64,000 nucleotides of DNA from Chloroflexota bacterium (GTDB lineage: Bacteria; Chloroflexota; Anaerolineae; Anaerolineales; Anaerolineaceae): positions 1-64,000 of the forward strand of contig JAKQFH010000025.1 of NCBI GenBank assembly GCA_029556265.1. Direction: 5' to 3'. The notes under the pieces are model-generated. The model worked only from the letters and a program-made list of their open reading frames with translations, made no database searches and had not been told where the DNA came from. Shown piece by piece: positions 34,124 through 42,688 of the stretch. How positions within the stretch are numbered: position 1 is the stretch's first letter; each line of letters opens with the position of its first letter. Both the position numbers and the translations under genes were made by a program.

Positions 34124-34922
34124 TATCTCCTTTGCGAATTGATTTAATGGACGTGGTTCTAAGCGTGTGTAATCAGTTTGAAAGGTTTATTAATGCTTAG
34201 TGTTCATTCATTATACCCGGTGTGCCAGGTCAAAAAAATGGGCTGTAACAGCTTAATATCTCATAAATGAAATTCGCTTTTTAAACCACCCGACTCGGAA
34301 ATTTAATCGGAAAAATTTCACTGCGACAGGAGCGGAGATCCGCGCAATTTCTTGGACCTAACTCAGGTGAAGGCAGCCCGAAAAAGACTCTGGATTTGGG
34401 TTTTCTTTGGTTATCCTGTTGTCCACCAGCTGTCCCCCGCGTGCTCTGGCTCAGGCTGGTAGTTATTTACCGCGACAAAAGCCAGGCCGTGCTAATCCGT
34501 CTGAACGCGATTTCCGAAAACTTTGAGAGACGAGTATAAGCGAATTAAACAAGGCATGTTGCCTAGGCAGGGGTAAGCAGGGTCGCCTTCCGCGGCATGA
34601 AAGAATTGCCGGGGTTCCGCAGCCAGCTTGCCGCTTGAGAATCCATAGACTGGCGTGCCTTCAATAGATTCAAGATTAGCTGTCGCGTACCCATCCGATT
34701 TTTACCGACGGCCGAACCTTGCCGCGCGGCGGGAATTTGCTGGCGATTCAGCGCAAAAGGTTTCTGGAAATAACCACGGCGGCAGGTATTCAAGGGAATA
34801 GGAACTGCAGCCCGCCGCGTTTTGGTTGGTCTCCTCCCCTCCCCTGCTTCGCGCGAATCAGCGCGGAGGGCTCCTATCGGTTATATCCGCGCTTGTTTTT
34901 CTTGAAGGGTAAGAAAAATACT
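34124..34922. other. intergenic region, no gene recognised
   Basis: About 800 bp with only short open frames (34563-34793 minus and 34719-34949 plus overlap each other and resemble nothing). No tRNA or repeat seen. The 5' end holds the promoter region of the propeller lipoprotein gene. Confidence 0.4.
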
Positions 34923-34948
34923 CAGGCGCTCCGGAAAGGGAGCGCCTG
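34923..34948 (-). terminator. terminator downstream of bacterioferritin
   Basis: Stem CAGGCGCTCC/GGAGCGCCTG (34923-34932 with 34939-34948), loop of 6 nt, followed on the minus strand by AGTATTTTTCTT. It is about 100 bp beyond the bfr stop at 35047. Confidence 0.72.
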
Positions 34949-35046
34949 ATTGATGGATTTGTGCAACGTAGACAACGACTGATTATTTGGCTACGCGCAA
35001 CCGCGACTCTGCTGTTTCCTAACAAGGCCGCGGCTTTAGGGGCTAT

Positions 35047-35520
35047 TTAGTCTTCTTTGGTAAGGGTGGACAGATAGAAGGTCAGCCCCATCTGTTCCAT
35101 CTTGCTCATTTCGGTCTCGATATAATCGATGTGGTCTTCTTCTTCCACCAGGATGGAATCGAGCAGTTCCTTGGTGCCGTTGTCGCTGGCATCCACGGCC
35201 ACTTTAATTGCGGCGTTGTACTTATCGATGGCTTCCTGTTCGGCAGCGTGGTCATTCGCGAAAATCTTGGGGACGTCCGCGCCAATATGGATTGCCTTTA
35301 GGTTGCTTACAATCGGCACGCCTTCCAGGAACAGGATGCGGGCGATGAGCTTTTCGGCATGGCGCATTTCTGTAATGGCACGTTTTTCAATCGTTTCATG
35401 CAGCACAGGGTAACCCCAGTCTTCAGCCATCTCGCCGTGAACCATATACTGGTTGATGGCGGTCAATTCATCCGAGAGTAAATCATTTAAAACTTCCAAA
35501 ACTTTCTTATTACCTTTCAT
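35047..35520 (-). CDS. bfr: bacterioferritin
   Basis: A 157-residue bacterioferritin that stores iron and limits Fenton chemistry. The dinuclear ferroxidase ligands are in the standard places: Glu18, Glu51 and His54 (ITEMRHAEK), Glu94 (AAEQEAID), Glu127 and His130 (EEEDHIDY). Met52 is the residue that ligates the intersubunit haem, so this is a haem-binding bacterioferritin and not a plain ferritin. Length is normal. The ATG follows AAGGAGCTGAAC. It is a single-gene unit with a good -10 box upstream and a terminator downstream; no ferredoxin (Bfd) gene adjoins it. Confidence 0.95.
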   Translation of the reverse strand: MKGNKKVLEVLNDLLSDELTAINQYMVHGEMAEDWGYPVLHETIEKRAITEMRHAEKLIARILFLEGVPIVSNLKAIHIGADVPKIFANDHAAEQEAIDKYNAAIKVAVDASDNGTKELLDSILVEEEDHIDYIETEMSKMEQMGLTFYLSTLTKED

Positions 35521-35554
35521 GTTCAGCTCCTTAAGTTAAACGTTTGTAGTGCTT

Positions 35555-35560
35555 ATTATA
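35555..35560 (-). promoter_or_regulatory. -10 box of the bfr promoter
   Basis: TATAAT on the minus strand, 35 bp upstream of the bfr start. The -35 region (AATTCG at 17 bp) is poor, which suggests activator dependence. No clear Fur box was seen. Confidence 0.5.
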
Positions 35561-35680
35561 GCATAGGCTGTCTGCAACGAATTTATCCCGAGAAGGCAAG
35601 GCATTATTCCAGGAAGCGCCTTCCCCGGGGATTCCCAACTTCCAAACCCTCCTTTGCAACCGCAATTTTTCCGGTTGTGT

Positions 35681-35710
35681 TTGTGGGTGAAGGCAAACAA
35701 GTAATATAAT
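35681..35710 (+). promoter_or_regulatory. promoter of the molybdenum hydroxylase gene (near-leaderless)
   Basis: TATAAT at 35705-35710 with TTGTGG 18 bp upstream (35681-35686). The ATG begins at 35717, only 6 nt after the -10 box, so transcription would start at or within a base or two of the start codon. There is no Shine-Dalgarno sequence. Confidence 0.6.
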
Positions 35711-35716
35711 TCTGGC

Positions 35717-38539
35717 ATGGCAAATATCGCATTGCGCGTCAACGGCAGTCCCTATTCCCTCCCCGAAGTTCCCAACGAAACGCTCGCGTCCCTGTTGCGC
35801 GAGCGTTTGCGCCTGACCGGCACCAAAATTGGCTGCGGCGAGGGGCGCTGCGGCATTTGCACGGTGCTGGTGGAAGATCAACCGGTTAAGTCTTGCTTGT
35901 ATCCCGTTAAAAAAGCCGCGGGCAAGTCTGTCCTAACGATTGAGGGGCTGCGCGCGCTCTCCCCCACCCCAGGCAGCCCGCATCCATTGCAAGAGGCTTT
36001 CCTTGCCTACGGCGCGATACAGTGCGGTTTTTGTACGCCCGCGCAAATAATCAACGCTTACGCTTACCTTTTGAAGCACCCGGACCCGGATTACGAAGCG
36101 TTGAAAGCCGCGCTCAAGGATGTGCTTTGCCGCTGCGGCGCCTACGAGTCAATTCTCCAGGCAGTCCTCACTGCCGCTCAAGTGATGCGCGGCGGAGGTC
36201 CCCTGCCCCTTCCACAAATCAGCCTGACGTCAACCGAAACCCGAGCAATCGGCACCCTGCATCCCAGACCCGACGCGAGTGCGAAAGCTGACGGTTCTGC
36301 TGTTTTTACCGATGACCTGAGCTTCCCCGGCATGCTCTACGCCCGCGTACTGCGCGCGAACACGCCCAGCGCAATACTGCGCTCGCTGGATATCACCCAG
36401 GCTTTGGCGCACCCGGGCGTACGCGCGGTTCTCACAGCCGAAGACCTGCCCGCGGCCCGTCGGCATGGTTTGTTCATCAATGACTGGCCGATTTTGGTCG
36501 GACAGGGAGAACGCATCCGCACCATGGGGGACGCCCTGGCCTTAATCGCCGCGGAAACCCAGGCAGACGCCGACTCCGCGCTAAAGCTTATTCGGGTGGA
36601 ATTGGAGCCCCTGCCAGTGTTTTCCACGCCCCACCAGGCACTCGCTCCTGAGTCAGCCCCGCTGCACGAAAACGGCAACCTGCTGAAACATATCAAGGTG
36701 CGCAAAGGCGATCCCGGGCTGGGTTTTAAGGATGCGGAAATAATCGTTGAGCACAACTTCTACACACCATTTACTGACCATTTGTTTATGGAACCGGAAT
36801 GCAGCATTGCCGTTCCCCTTTCAGACGGACGCATGGAAGTGTACGTGGGTTCTCAGATTCCCTATTCTGACCGCAGCCAGGTTGCAGCCGCCCTGGGCGT
36901 TCCGGAAGAGCAGGTGCGCATCCGCGGGCAGCTTACCGGTGGCGGCTTTGGCGGAAAAGAGGATATCGCCGGGCAGATTCACGCCGCTCTGCTTGCCCGG
37001 GCGGCAGGCAGGCCGGTTAAGCTGCTTTTTAGCCGGCGGGAGAGCCTGCTGGTGCACCCGAAACGGCACGCCACCCAAATCCGGGTGAAATTGGGCGCGC
37101 GCAAAAATGGGGTGTTGGTTGCCGCGGAGACGGAGCTGTATGGAGATACCGGCGCGTATGCTTCGCTTGGCGAGAAAGTGATGACGCGCGCGACAACACA
37201 TTCCACCGGGCCGTATGTCATTCCACACGTGAAAGCCGACTGTTTCGCTGTCTACACGAACAACCCGCCAGCCGGGGCGTTTCGCGGTTTTGGTGTTTTG
37301 CAGTCCGCCTTCGCGGTAGAAAGCACAATGGACATCCTCGCGCATGCGCTGGGAATGGACCCACTGGAGCTGCGTAAGATTAACGCTTTGCATGAAGGCA
37401 GCCTGACCAATACCAATCAGCTGCTGGAAAACAGTGTTGGTTTACCAGATTGTCTTGAAGCGGTTGAACAAACCTTGCGTCAAGTGGCTGGTACAGAGCC
37501 ATTTGCGCCCAAATCTCACACCCGCGCCGGAAAACAGTACTTGCGCTGCTGGGGGGTGGCGGCAGCTTACAAAAATACAGGTTTGGGAAGCGGCGCGGAC
37601 GATGTCGGGGCTGCTGACGTTGAATTGCAATTGAACGGCAGGCTGCAGGTGCGCACTGCCGCGGCGGAAATCGGGCAGGGTTTGGTTACCACCCTGCAGC
37701 TCATCGCGGCGGAGGTGTTCGCGCGAGACCCTGAAGACGTGGATGTGTTGGTTATGGATACCGACCTCACGCCCGACAGCGGCCCAACAACGGCATCACG
37801 CCAGACGTTTGTGACTGGCGGGGCGGCTTTGCTTGCCGCTAAAGAGCTCAGGCAGCACATTCTGACGTACCTGGCTGTGCTCTGGAATGTGGAACCAGGG
37901 GTGATTTCCTTTAATGCTGAAGGCGCCCGTTCTGAGCTGCCTGAAATGACAGCCGCGGCTTACACGCATAGAATGCGCTGGGACGAAATCGCCGCGCTCA
38001 TGGAGGCGAGCCCAGCCGGCCGGTCTATCCGCCGCGCGTATCACGCGCCGGAGACCAGCCCGCTCGGCGAAAGTGGGCCGATTCACTTTGCTTATTCATT
38101 CAGCGCGCAAGCGGTCGAGATTGAGGTGGAACTGGAGAGCGGCAGGGTACGGGTGCTACGGGTAATATCCGCCAATGACGCCGGGCGCGTGCTGAATCCC
38201 CTGGGCTTTCAGGGGCAGGTAGAAGGCGGGGTAATCATGGGTTTAGGGCACGCTTTGATGGAAGAATTCCGCGTGACCGGAGGCGTCATTGAATCCGATC
38301 GGATGGCACGCTGCCCAATCCCGCGCATGTCAGACAGCCCGCAGGTAATTTCCATCCCCGTAGAACATCCTACGGCCGAGGGTCCCTTCGGCGCCAAGGG
38401 CGTCGGCGAAATTGTTTGCATCCCGACCCCGCCCGCGATCGCAAACGCGCTGTACAACGCGATTGGGCTGCGGGTGTTCCGCCTGCCCATTCGACCGGAG
38501 GAAGTACTCGCTTTCCTGCAAGAGCACCCGCGAATTTAG
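35717..38539 (+). CDS. Mop-type molybdenum aldehyde oxidoreductase (fused 2x[2Fe-2S] and Mo domains)
   Basis: A 940-residue xanthine-oxidase-family enzyme. N terminus: plant-type [2Fe-2S] domain with Cys40, Cys45, Cys48, Cys60; then the helical [2Fe-2S] domain with Cys103, Cys106, Cys138, Cys140. From about residue 190 the molybdopterin domain follows directly, with GGGFGGKED, GAFRGFGVLQ and the catalytic Glu898 in KGVGEIV. There is no FAD domain, so electrons leave through the iron-sulphur clusters to ferredoxin or flavodoxin, as in Desulfovibrio gigas Mop (907 residues). It hydroxylates an aldehyde or N-heterocycle. No accessory XdhC or Moco genes lie nearby. Transcription appears near-leaderless. 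Confidence 0.92.
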   Translation: MANIALRVNGSPYSLPEVPNETLASLLRERLRLTGTKIGCGEGRCGICTVLVEDQPVKSCLYPVKKAAGKSVLTIEGLRALSPTPGSPHPLQEAFLAYGAIQCGFCTPAQIINAYAYLLKHPDPDYEALKAALKDVLCRCGAYESILQAVLTAAQVMRGGGPLPLPQISLTSTETRAIGTLHPRPDASAKADGSAVFTDDLSFPGMLYARVLRANTPSAILRSLDITQALAHPGVRAVLTAEDLPAARRHGLFINDWPILVGQGERIRTMGDALALIAAETQADADSALKLIRVELEPLPVFSTPHQALAPESAPLHENGNLLKHIKVRKGDPGLGFKDAEIIVEHNFYTPFTDHLFMEPECSIAVPLSDGRMEVYVGSQIPYSDRSQVAAALGVPEEQVRIRGQLTGGGFGGKEDIAGQIHAALLARAAGRPVKLLFSRRESLLVHPKRHATQIRVKLGARKNGVLVAAETELYGDTGAYASLGEKVMTRATTHSTGPYVIPHVKADCFAVYTNNPPAGAFRGFGVLQSAFAVESTMDILAHALGMDPLELRKINALHEGSLTNTNQLLENSVGLPDCLEAVEQTLRQVAGTEPFAPKSHTRAGKQYLRCWGVAAAYKNTGLGSGADDVGAADVELQLNGRLQVRTAAAEIGQGLVTTLQLIAAEVFARDPEDVDVLVMDTDLTPDSGPTTASRQTFVTGGAALLAAKELRQHILTYLAVLWNVEPGVISFNAEGARSELPEMTAAAYTHRMRWDEIAALMEASPAGRSIRRAYHAPETSPLGESGPIHFAYSFSAQAVEIEVELESGRVRVLRVISANDAGRVLNPLGFQGQVEGGVIMGLGHALMEEFRVTGGVIESDRMARCPIPRMSDSPQVISIPVEHPTAEGPFGAKGVGEIVCIPTPPAIANALYNAIGLRVFRLPIRPEEVLAFLQEHPRI

Positions 38540-38541
38540 CA

Positions 38542-39282
38542 TTATCCGTCCACTTTTTTCTTCCACTCAGCTTTCCATTCGGCATCGCGCCGGTGGGTGC
38601 CGTCGCAAAGCGGTTTATTGCTGGAATTCCCGCAGCAGCACAAAGTCACCCGGTTGCGCGCGACAAATGGGAGGCCGTCTGAACGTTTGATGGCTAAATA
38701 CCCTGTAACCCATAAGGGACCCCGGATTCGGCCTTGAGAAGTGACTTCAAAAGTCTCGGCAATTTCTTGCGGTAAGTCTGGTTCCACATCCGGTTCATCC
38801 GGGTCCAGCTGATAGGTCAGCGCGCCGGAAGGACAGCGTTCTATCATCGCAATAGCGAGAGAGCGCTTCAGCGTATCCTCAGATTCCGCCGTCAGCTGCA
38901 CAATTCCGATGTCGCGCAGATTACAAAAACCCGAATTCATGCAGAGATCCCGTGATAGATGAACGATTATCTGTTTGCCGCCGGGGAGTAACATAAAATC
39001 ATCCGCGGTGCCATCGGTAACGGCTGTCTCTTTGCCATCAAAGGGTTTGAAGAGGTGGGTTTTATCGCAGAAAGGCATGTGTTTCGAGTTCCCACAGCGG
39101 CAGAGAGAATAGCGCTCACCTGGCAGCTGCAGCCGTTCGAGCAGCTGCCAACTCAGGGGTTCCCCATATTCTGAGACGATTTGAATCTTGCGAACGAGAG
39201 GAACCGCACCCTCAACGATATACGGACCCTTTTTCATAATAGAAATCCGCACGGGGTCTTTTTTGGCTGTTTCCTGGTCCAT
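38542..39282 (-). CDS. double CDGSH iron-sulphur protein with central divergent ferredoxin domain
   Basis: A 246-residue protein. CDGSH domain 1: C61-x-C63...C72-x3-H76 (CRCGNSKHMPFCDKTH). Centre: a Fer4_19-like domain with Cys114, Cys120, Cys150 (LCMNSGFC...ERCPSGAL). CDGSH domain 2: C215-x-C217...C226-x3-H230 (CCCGNSSNKPLCDGTH). Each CDGSH domain should hold a redox-active, pH-labile [2Fe-2S] cluster with 3 Cys and 1 His. The ATG at 39282 follows AAAGGATGG; a longer frame upstream is less likely. Its stop is 2 bp from the convergent Mop-type gene with no terminator between them. Role: electron transfer or iron/redox sensing; exact partner unknown. Confidence 0.9.
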   Translation of the reverse strand: MDQETAKKDPVRISIMKKGPYIVEGAVPLVRKIQIVSEYGEPLSWQLLERLQLPGERYSLCRCGNSKHMPFCDKTHLFKPFDGKETAVTDGTADDFMLLPGGKQIIVHLSRDLCMNSGFCNLRDIGIVQLTAESEDTLKRSLAIAMIERCPSGALTYQLDPDEPDVEPDLPQEIAETFEVTSQGRIRGPLWVTGYLAIKRSDGLPFVARNRVTLCCCGNSSNKPLCDGTHRRDAEWKAEWKKKVDG

Positions 39283-39401
39283 TAGTCCATCCTTTGTTTC
39301 CGGATATTCGGATAAATAATCATCTCCATTCTGAGAGTGCCTGCTTAATAATAGCAAGACTCCTGATTTTTAGAGTGTATAGTCTTTGTATAGCCATTGC
39401 C

Positions 39402-39431
39402 TTGACAATAATAACTTGTGGAAGCTAAAAT
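39402..39431 (+). promoter_or_regulatory. sigma-70-type promoter of the small membrane protein
   Basis: TTGACA (39402-39407), 18-bp spacer, TAAAAT (39426-39431). It is 45 bp upstream of the GTG start at 39476. Confidence 0.75.
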
Positions 39432-39475
39432 GTAAGCGGCATTAACAATGATCAATATTTAAATAGGAGCTTATC

Positions 39476-39646
39476 GTGAGACTCAATCAACCCAAAGTGT
39501 TTACCTTTATCGTTTCTGTCGTGCTCGTCCTGATTGGCGTCATTGCTAAATTGGGAGTCATCGCCGCGCTGGCAAATTTCGCCTTCTGGTTTGTCTTGGT
39601 TGGCTTTATCCTGCTGGCTTTAGCTGTCCTCCTGAAGAATCTTTAA
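39476..39646 (+). CDS. 56-residue membrane protein, unknown
   Basis: A short gene starting with GTG, with AGGAG eight bases upstream. The product has two hydrophobic segments: FIVSVVLVLIGVIAKLGVI (about 11-29) and FWFVLVGFILLALAVLL (about 37-53), separated by a short turn. It has its own TTGACA promoter and its own terminator, so it is a real monocistronic gene. No family is recognised; two-helix peptides of this size may be membrane regulators or toxins. Nothing in the neighbours points to a specific role. Confidence 0.8.
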   Translation: MRLNQPKVFTFIVSVVLVLIGVIAKLGVIAALANFAFWFVLVGFILLALAVLLKNL

Positions 39647-39661
39647 TCAACCGGTTTTGAG

Positions 39662-39691
39662 AATAATGGCTGCCTTGAGGCAGCCATTATT
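39662..39691. terminator. bidirectional terminator
   Basis: Perfect 13-bp stem AATAATGGCTGCC/GGCAGCCATTATT (39662-39674 with 39679-39691), loop TTGA, tail GTTTAATCC on the plus strand. It serves the small gene on the plus strand and probably the lysozyme gene (stop at 39707) on the minus strand. Confidence 0.85.
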
Positions 39692-39706
39692 GTTTAATCC
39701 AGCCCT

Positions 39707-40843
39707 TCAGAGTTTTCGCGTATATTGCGCGGCGCCGGAACACCATACCTGGTTTTCCGGATCAATCCGATACCAGTTGTTCGTCACCTCGTAGACAGAA
39801 ATCTGTTCACCTTTCCGCAGGTAGCCCGTAATGGCATAACTCGCGCTGGGTCCGCGCCGCTTATAAAGCGCCGTCACAATCACCTCTGCTTTGAACAGCG
39901 GTTGTTTCACCGGGTCGGGTTGACCTGGATCCAAGGGGCGCATGTAGCGCGCGTTTCCGGAACACCAAACGGAAGCCTGTGGATCAATCCGATACCAATC
40001 TTCCTTAACCTCATAAACATCCACTTCTTCTCCCAGATTCAGCGAACCGACGACACTATATCGCGTGCCTGGACCTTCGCGCTTATAAAGCGCCGAGACT
40101 ACGCAGCGGGCGCGGAATAGCACCTTGCCTGGTTCTGGTTGGGGTGGATTGGGCGTCCCATTGACCGGATAATTAAAGTAACGCAAGACATCCGCCTTGC
40201 CGCCGTTCCAGCGGTCAAAATCCATATAGCGGCTGGCAGAGCCGATAGCTTTGTTTTTGTCGCCGGTCTGTTGAATCAGGTAAGTGTCGACCCCTCTGGG
40301 TAAAGCGGGGGGCCCGGGGTGTTCCGGGGTGAAGCTGGGGTAAGGAAAAGGCTTTCGATAAGTTGCCAGCCACCAATCCAGGCGCGGCAGCTGTTCAATT
40401 TTGAGATAAGTGTCCACCCAGGACGCGCGCGAATAGCAAATCGGATACAAGCCGGTGCGCGCTTTGCAGATATCCAGGCATTTTTGGGTGGTTGAGGTAA
40501 TGCGTTCGCGGGTATTGATTCCCGCCACTTCCAGGTCGAGAACCAGGCGGTCGTGAGTCCAATTTGCTTTGCCTTCAACAATCTTAAAGAGGGCGTCCAT
40601 CTGGGATATCGCGCTTTCGCCGAAGTAGACAACCAGGTATGCCATGCGGCACACCTGAATGCGCGCCATTTCGCTCCAATAATAATCAAACTGGGGATCC
40701 TTATACCCCCAACACACCCCAGCCCGCGCGGCAATAAAGACCACCTCTTCGTTGTGAGCTTTCAAGGCATTAAAGTCCTGCCGTTTGGTACCATCCTGGC
40801 TGGTTTGATATTTACTGATGTCTACACCAAATGCTCTGGTCAT
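39707..40843 (-). CDS. GH25 lysozyme-like muramidase with two SH3-like domains
   Basis: A 378-residue GH25 protein. The N terminus begins directly with the fold (RAFGVDISKYQ, Asp8); the DxE pair is Asp103 and Glu105 (LVLDLEVAG), and DTYLIQQTG is the last strand. After a short Pro linker two SH3-like repeats of about 63 residues follow (about 245-308 and 316-378), sharing ALYKR-x-GP, VYEV, WYRIDP and VWCSG. No signal peptide is visible from the ATG at 40843 (with CCGGAGGACG), so export would need a holin-like or alternative route, as in phage endolysins. A GTG start at 40867 adds only eight polar residues. No phage genes adjoin it. Confidence 0.88.
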   Translation of the reverse strand: MTRAFGVDISKYQTSQDGTKRQDFNALKAHNEEVVFIAARAGVCWGYKDPQFDYYWSEMARIQVCRMAYLVVYFGESAISQMDALFKIVEGKANWTHDRLVLDLEVAGINTRERITSTTQKCLDICKARTGLYPICYSRASWVDTYLKIEQLPRLDWWLATYRKPFPYPSFTPEHPGPPALPRGVDTYLIQQTGDKNKAIGSASRYMDFDRWNGGKADVLRYFNYPVNGTPNPPQPEPGKVLFRARCVVSALYKREGPGTRYSVVGSLNLGEEVDVYEVKEDWYRIDPQASVWCSGNARYMRPLDPGQPDPVKQPLFKAEVIVTALYKRRGPSASYAITGYLRKGEQISVYEVTNNWYRIDPENQVWCSGAAQYTRKL

Positions 40844-41069
40844 CGCGTCCTCCGGGGCGACCGGCACGCTTACATGGGATTGCTGGCGCCTGAATGCACG
40901 CCCAGCGAGCGGCGGGTCGTATTATCCTTAGAGTTGCAATAACAATGCCAGCACTGGAAGCTCATGTTTCCGCGGCTGGAGCTGGCATTTAGATACCTGG
41001 TAGGTTTTCACGACCTCCCTAGGCAGAATCAGGGAGTATCAAGGTCTCGCGAATAGGGGTCTTGCCCGC

Positions 41070-41195
41070 TTAACGCAGAAGTAAATACAAGGCGGCAAGC
41101 GAAAGGAACAGCGCAAGCTGAAGAACGATTATCCAATTCAGTTTCCGGTTGAGAATCTTACTGGGAATATGTTCGTGGTCGGATTGCTTTGGCAT
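41070..41195 (-). CDS. 41-residue single-span membrane peptide, unknown
   Basis: A very short gene in the gap between the lysozyme and the flavocytochrome genes. ATG at 41195 with GAAAGGTAATTG upstream. The product has a charged, His-containing N terminus (PKQSDHEHIPSKILNRKLN) and one hydrophobic helix (WIIVLQLALFLSLAALYLLL), ending in Arg. That layout, plus its ribosome binding site, supports translation. No family recognised; it lies downstream of the flavocytochrome's terminator, so it is independent of the cytochrome cluster. Confidence 0.55.
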   Translation of the reverse strand: MPKQSDHEHIPSKILNRKLNWIIVLQLALFLSLAALYLLLR

Positions 41196-41311
41196 TCAAT
41201 TACCTTTCTTCAATGCGGCGGATTAATCAGGGGGTTAGTTCGCACATTAAGAGTTCTTTATCCCACCGGGCAAACAAGCGGCATCCTGCTCGCGGTCTCC
41301 GCCTCAAAAAT

Positions 41312-41339
41312 GACAGACCTCCCCAAAGGGAGGTCTGTC
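41312..41339 (-). terminator. terminator of the cytochrome/ccm cluster
   Basis: Perfect 12-bp stem GACAGACCTCCC/GGGAGGTCTGTC (41312-41323 with 41328-41339), loop CAAA, followed on the minus strand by ATTTTTGAGG. It is 15 bp after the flavocytochrome stop. Confidence 0.88.
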
Positions 41340-41354
41340 TCTTACGTTTAGGTT

Positions 41355-42647
41355 TTATGCCATCTCGTACTTTTCAGTTGCGATTTGGGCATGGTCCACA
41401 CCCATAGCTGCAAGGTGTTTATTCATCGCGTTCATCATAGGCATCGGACCGCACATAAAATAGAACAGTTCTTTGTAATTTTCCGGCAGGGTGCTGAGCA
41501 GCAGGTCTTTTGTGATGTAGCCCTTGTATTTACAGGCTTCAGGGCTTATCGGCTTCTCAAGCACTTTGACCACAGTCAGGTTCATGCGCGCTTTCAGCGC
41601 ATCGAATTCTTGATCGAAAGCAGCGGTCTCCTCATTCAAGTCGCCGTAAAACACATACACAGGACGTTTATCACCGGTATCCGCGATGGTATTGACCATA
41701 CTCATCACCGGCGCGATACCAATCCCGCCGCCCATCAGAACCAGCCCCTTTTGCATACGCTCGTTCTTCAAATCAAATGTGCCGTGGGGACCATCAATAA
41801 AGAACCGATCGCCAGGTTTCAGGTTCGGAATTGTATTGGTGAAGTCACCAGCTTTCTTGATTGAGAAGCGTACTTCGTCCCATTCCGTACTTCCGGAGTA
41901 AGAGAAGGGGTTTCTGCTGATTACAAAGGGCGAAGGTCCTTTGCTAATCCAGGCAACCTGACCCGCCTTGAAAGCAGGGCGTTTGAAGCCTTCCGGTTTC
42001 AAATAGACAGAGTAGGTGTCTTTGCCTTCTTCCACAACCTTGCTCACAGCATACGGATGTTTTCCAAGAATCAACGGACGAATCAACCGCATGTACAACA
42101 TAAGGCCGCCCCAGATAACGATCAACAGAATCCAGGCCGCAGCCATCGCGGGATCGCGCATATAGTAATTCCGCTTGAACATGTGCTGCAAACCGAAAAC
42201 CATGATCAATAGGGTGAGAAGATCATGCATCAGCAGCCAGGTAGTGTAACTGATTTTCAGCTGTTTACGGTAGATAGATGTAATCGCGATCAGAACCAAA
42301 CCCGCCAAACCAATCCACCCGCCAATGATGAGGAAGCCTGAATAATATACGCTGCTGGTAAGCAACAGGATAAGTGGGTGCAGGGCAACCAGTAAGACCG
42401 AGGAAGCCGAGACAACATGGTGAATTTTGTACATCTTGTCCAATTCCACCACATCCGACAGCCAGGGGATTCTGGCAATGGGGAGAAATTGCATCCCCGC
42501 GATTGCCATCCCAAAGAATGCCAGCCCAACAGAGATATCCCGGATGGGCAGCGCCCAATTGGCTTTGACCAGCATGATTGCCAGGGGGGTCAGTGCGAGC
42601 GCAGCTGAAAGCGCCACAAATAATAGTAGTTTGGTTTTTAGGCTCAT
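41355..42647 (-). CDS. ferric-reductase-like membrane flavocytochrome with FAD/NAD(P) domain
   Basis: A 430-residue protein. Residues 1-205 form a ferric-reductase-like (NOX/FRE) membrane domain with about six helices and paired His candidates for b-haems: KIHHVV and VALHPLI, and LLMHDLL with GLQHMF. The C-terminal half is a ferredoxin-NADP reductase module: FAD site around RNPFSYSGS, NAD(P) loop GGGIGIAPVMS, and the closing FMCGPMPMMNAM. It moves electrons from cytoplasmic NAD(P)H across the membrane. Lying 41 bp after a pentaheme cytochrome and the ccm genes, it may pass electrons to or from that cytochrome. It ends at a strong terminator. Confidence 0.88.
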   Translation of the reverse strand: MSLKTKLLLFVALSAALALTPLAIMLVKANWALPIRDISVGLAFFGMAIAGMQFLPIARIPWLSDVVELDKMYKIHHVVSASSVLLVALHPLILLLTSSVYYSGFLIIGGWIGLAGLVLIAITSIYRKQLKISYTTWLLMHDLLTLLIMVFGLQHMFKRNYYMRDPAMAAAWILLIVIWGGLMLYMRLIRPLILGKHPYAVSKVVEEGKDTYSVYLKPEGFKRPAFKAGQVAWISKGPSPFVISRNPFSYSGSTEWDEVRFSIKKAGDFTNTIPNLKPGDRFFIDGPHGTFDLKNERMQKGLVLMGGGIGIAPVMSMVNTIADTGDKRPVYVFYGDLNEETAAFDQEFDALKARMNLTVVKVLEKPISPEACKYKGYITKDLLLSTLPENYKELFYFMCGPMPMMNAMNKHLAAMGVDHAQIATEKYEMA

Positions 42648-42688
42648 GGTTGACGCGTCTCGATTTTTATAAGCGTTTCCGCGCCTGA

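Noticed and set aside
39707-40843. Prophage because of the GH25 endolysin-like gene
   Set aside because: No phage structural, integrase or holin genes in the surroundings.
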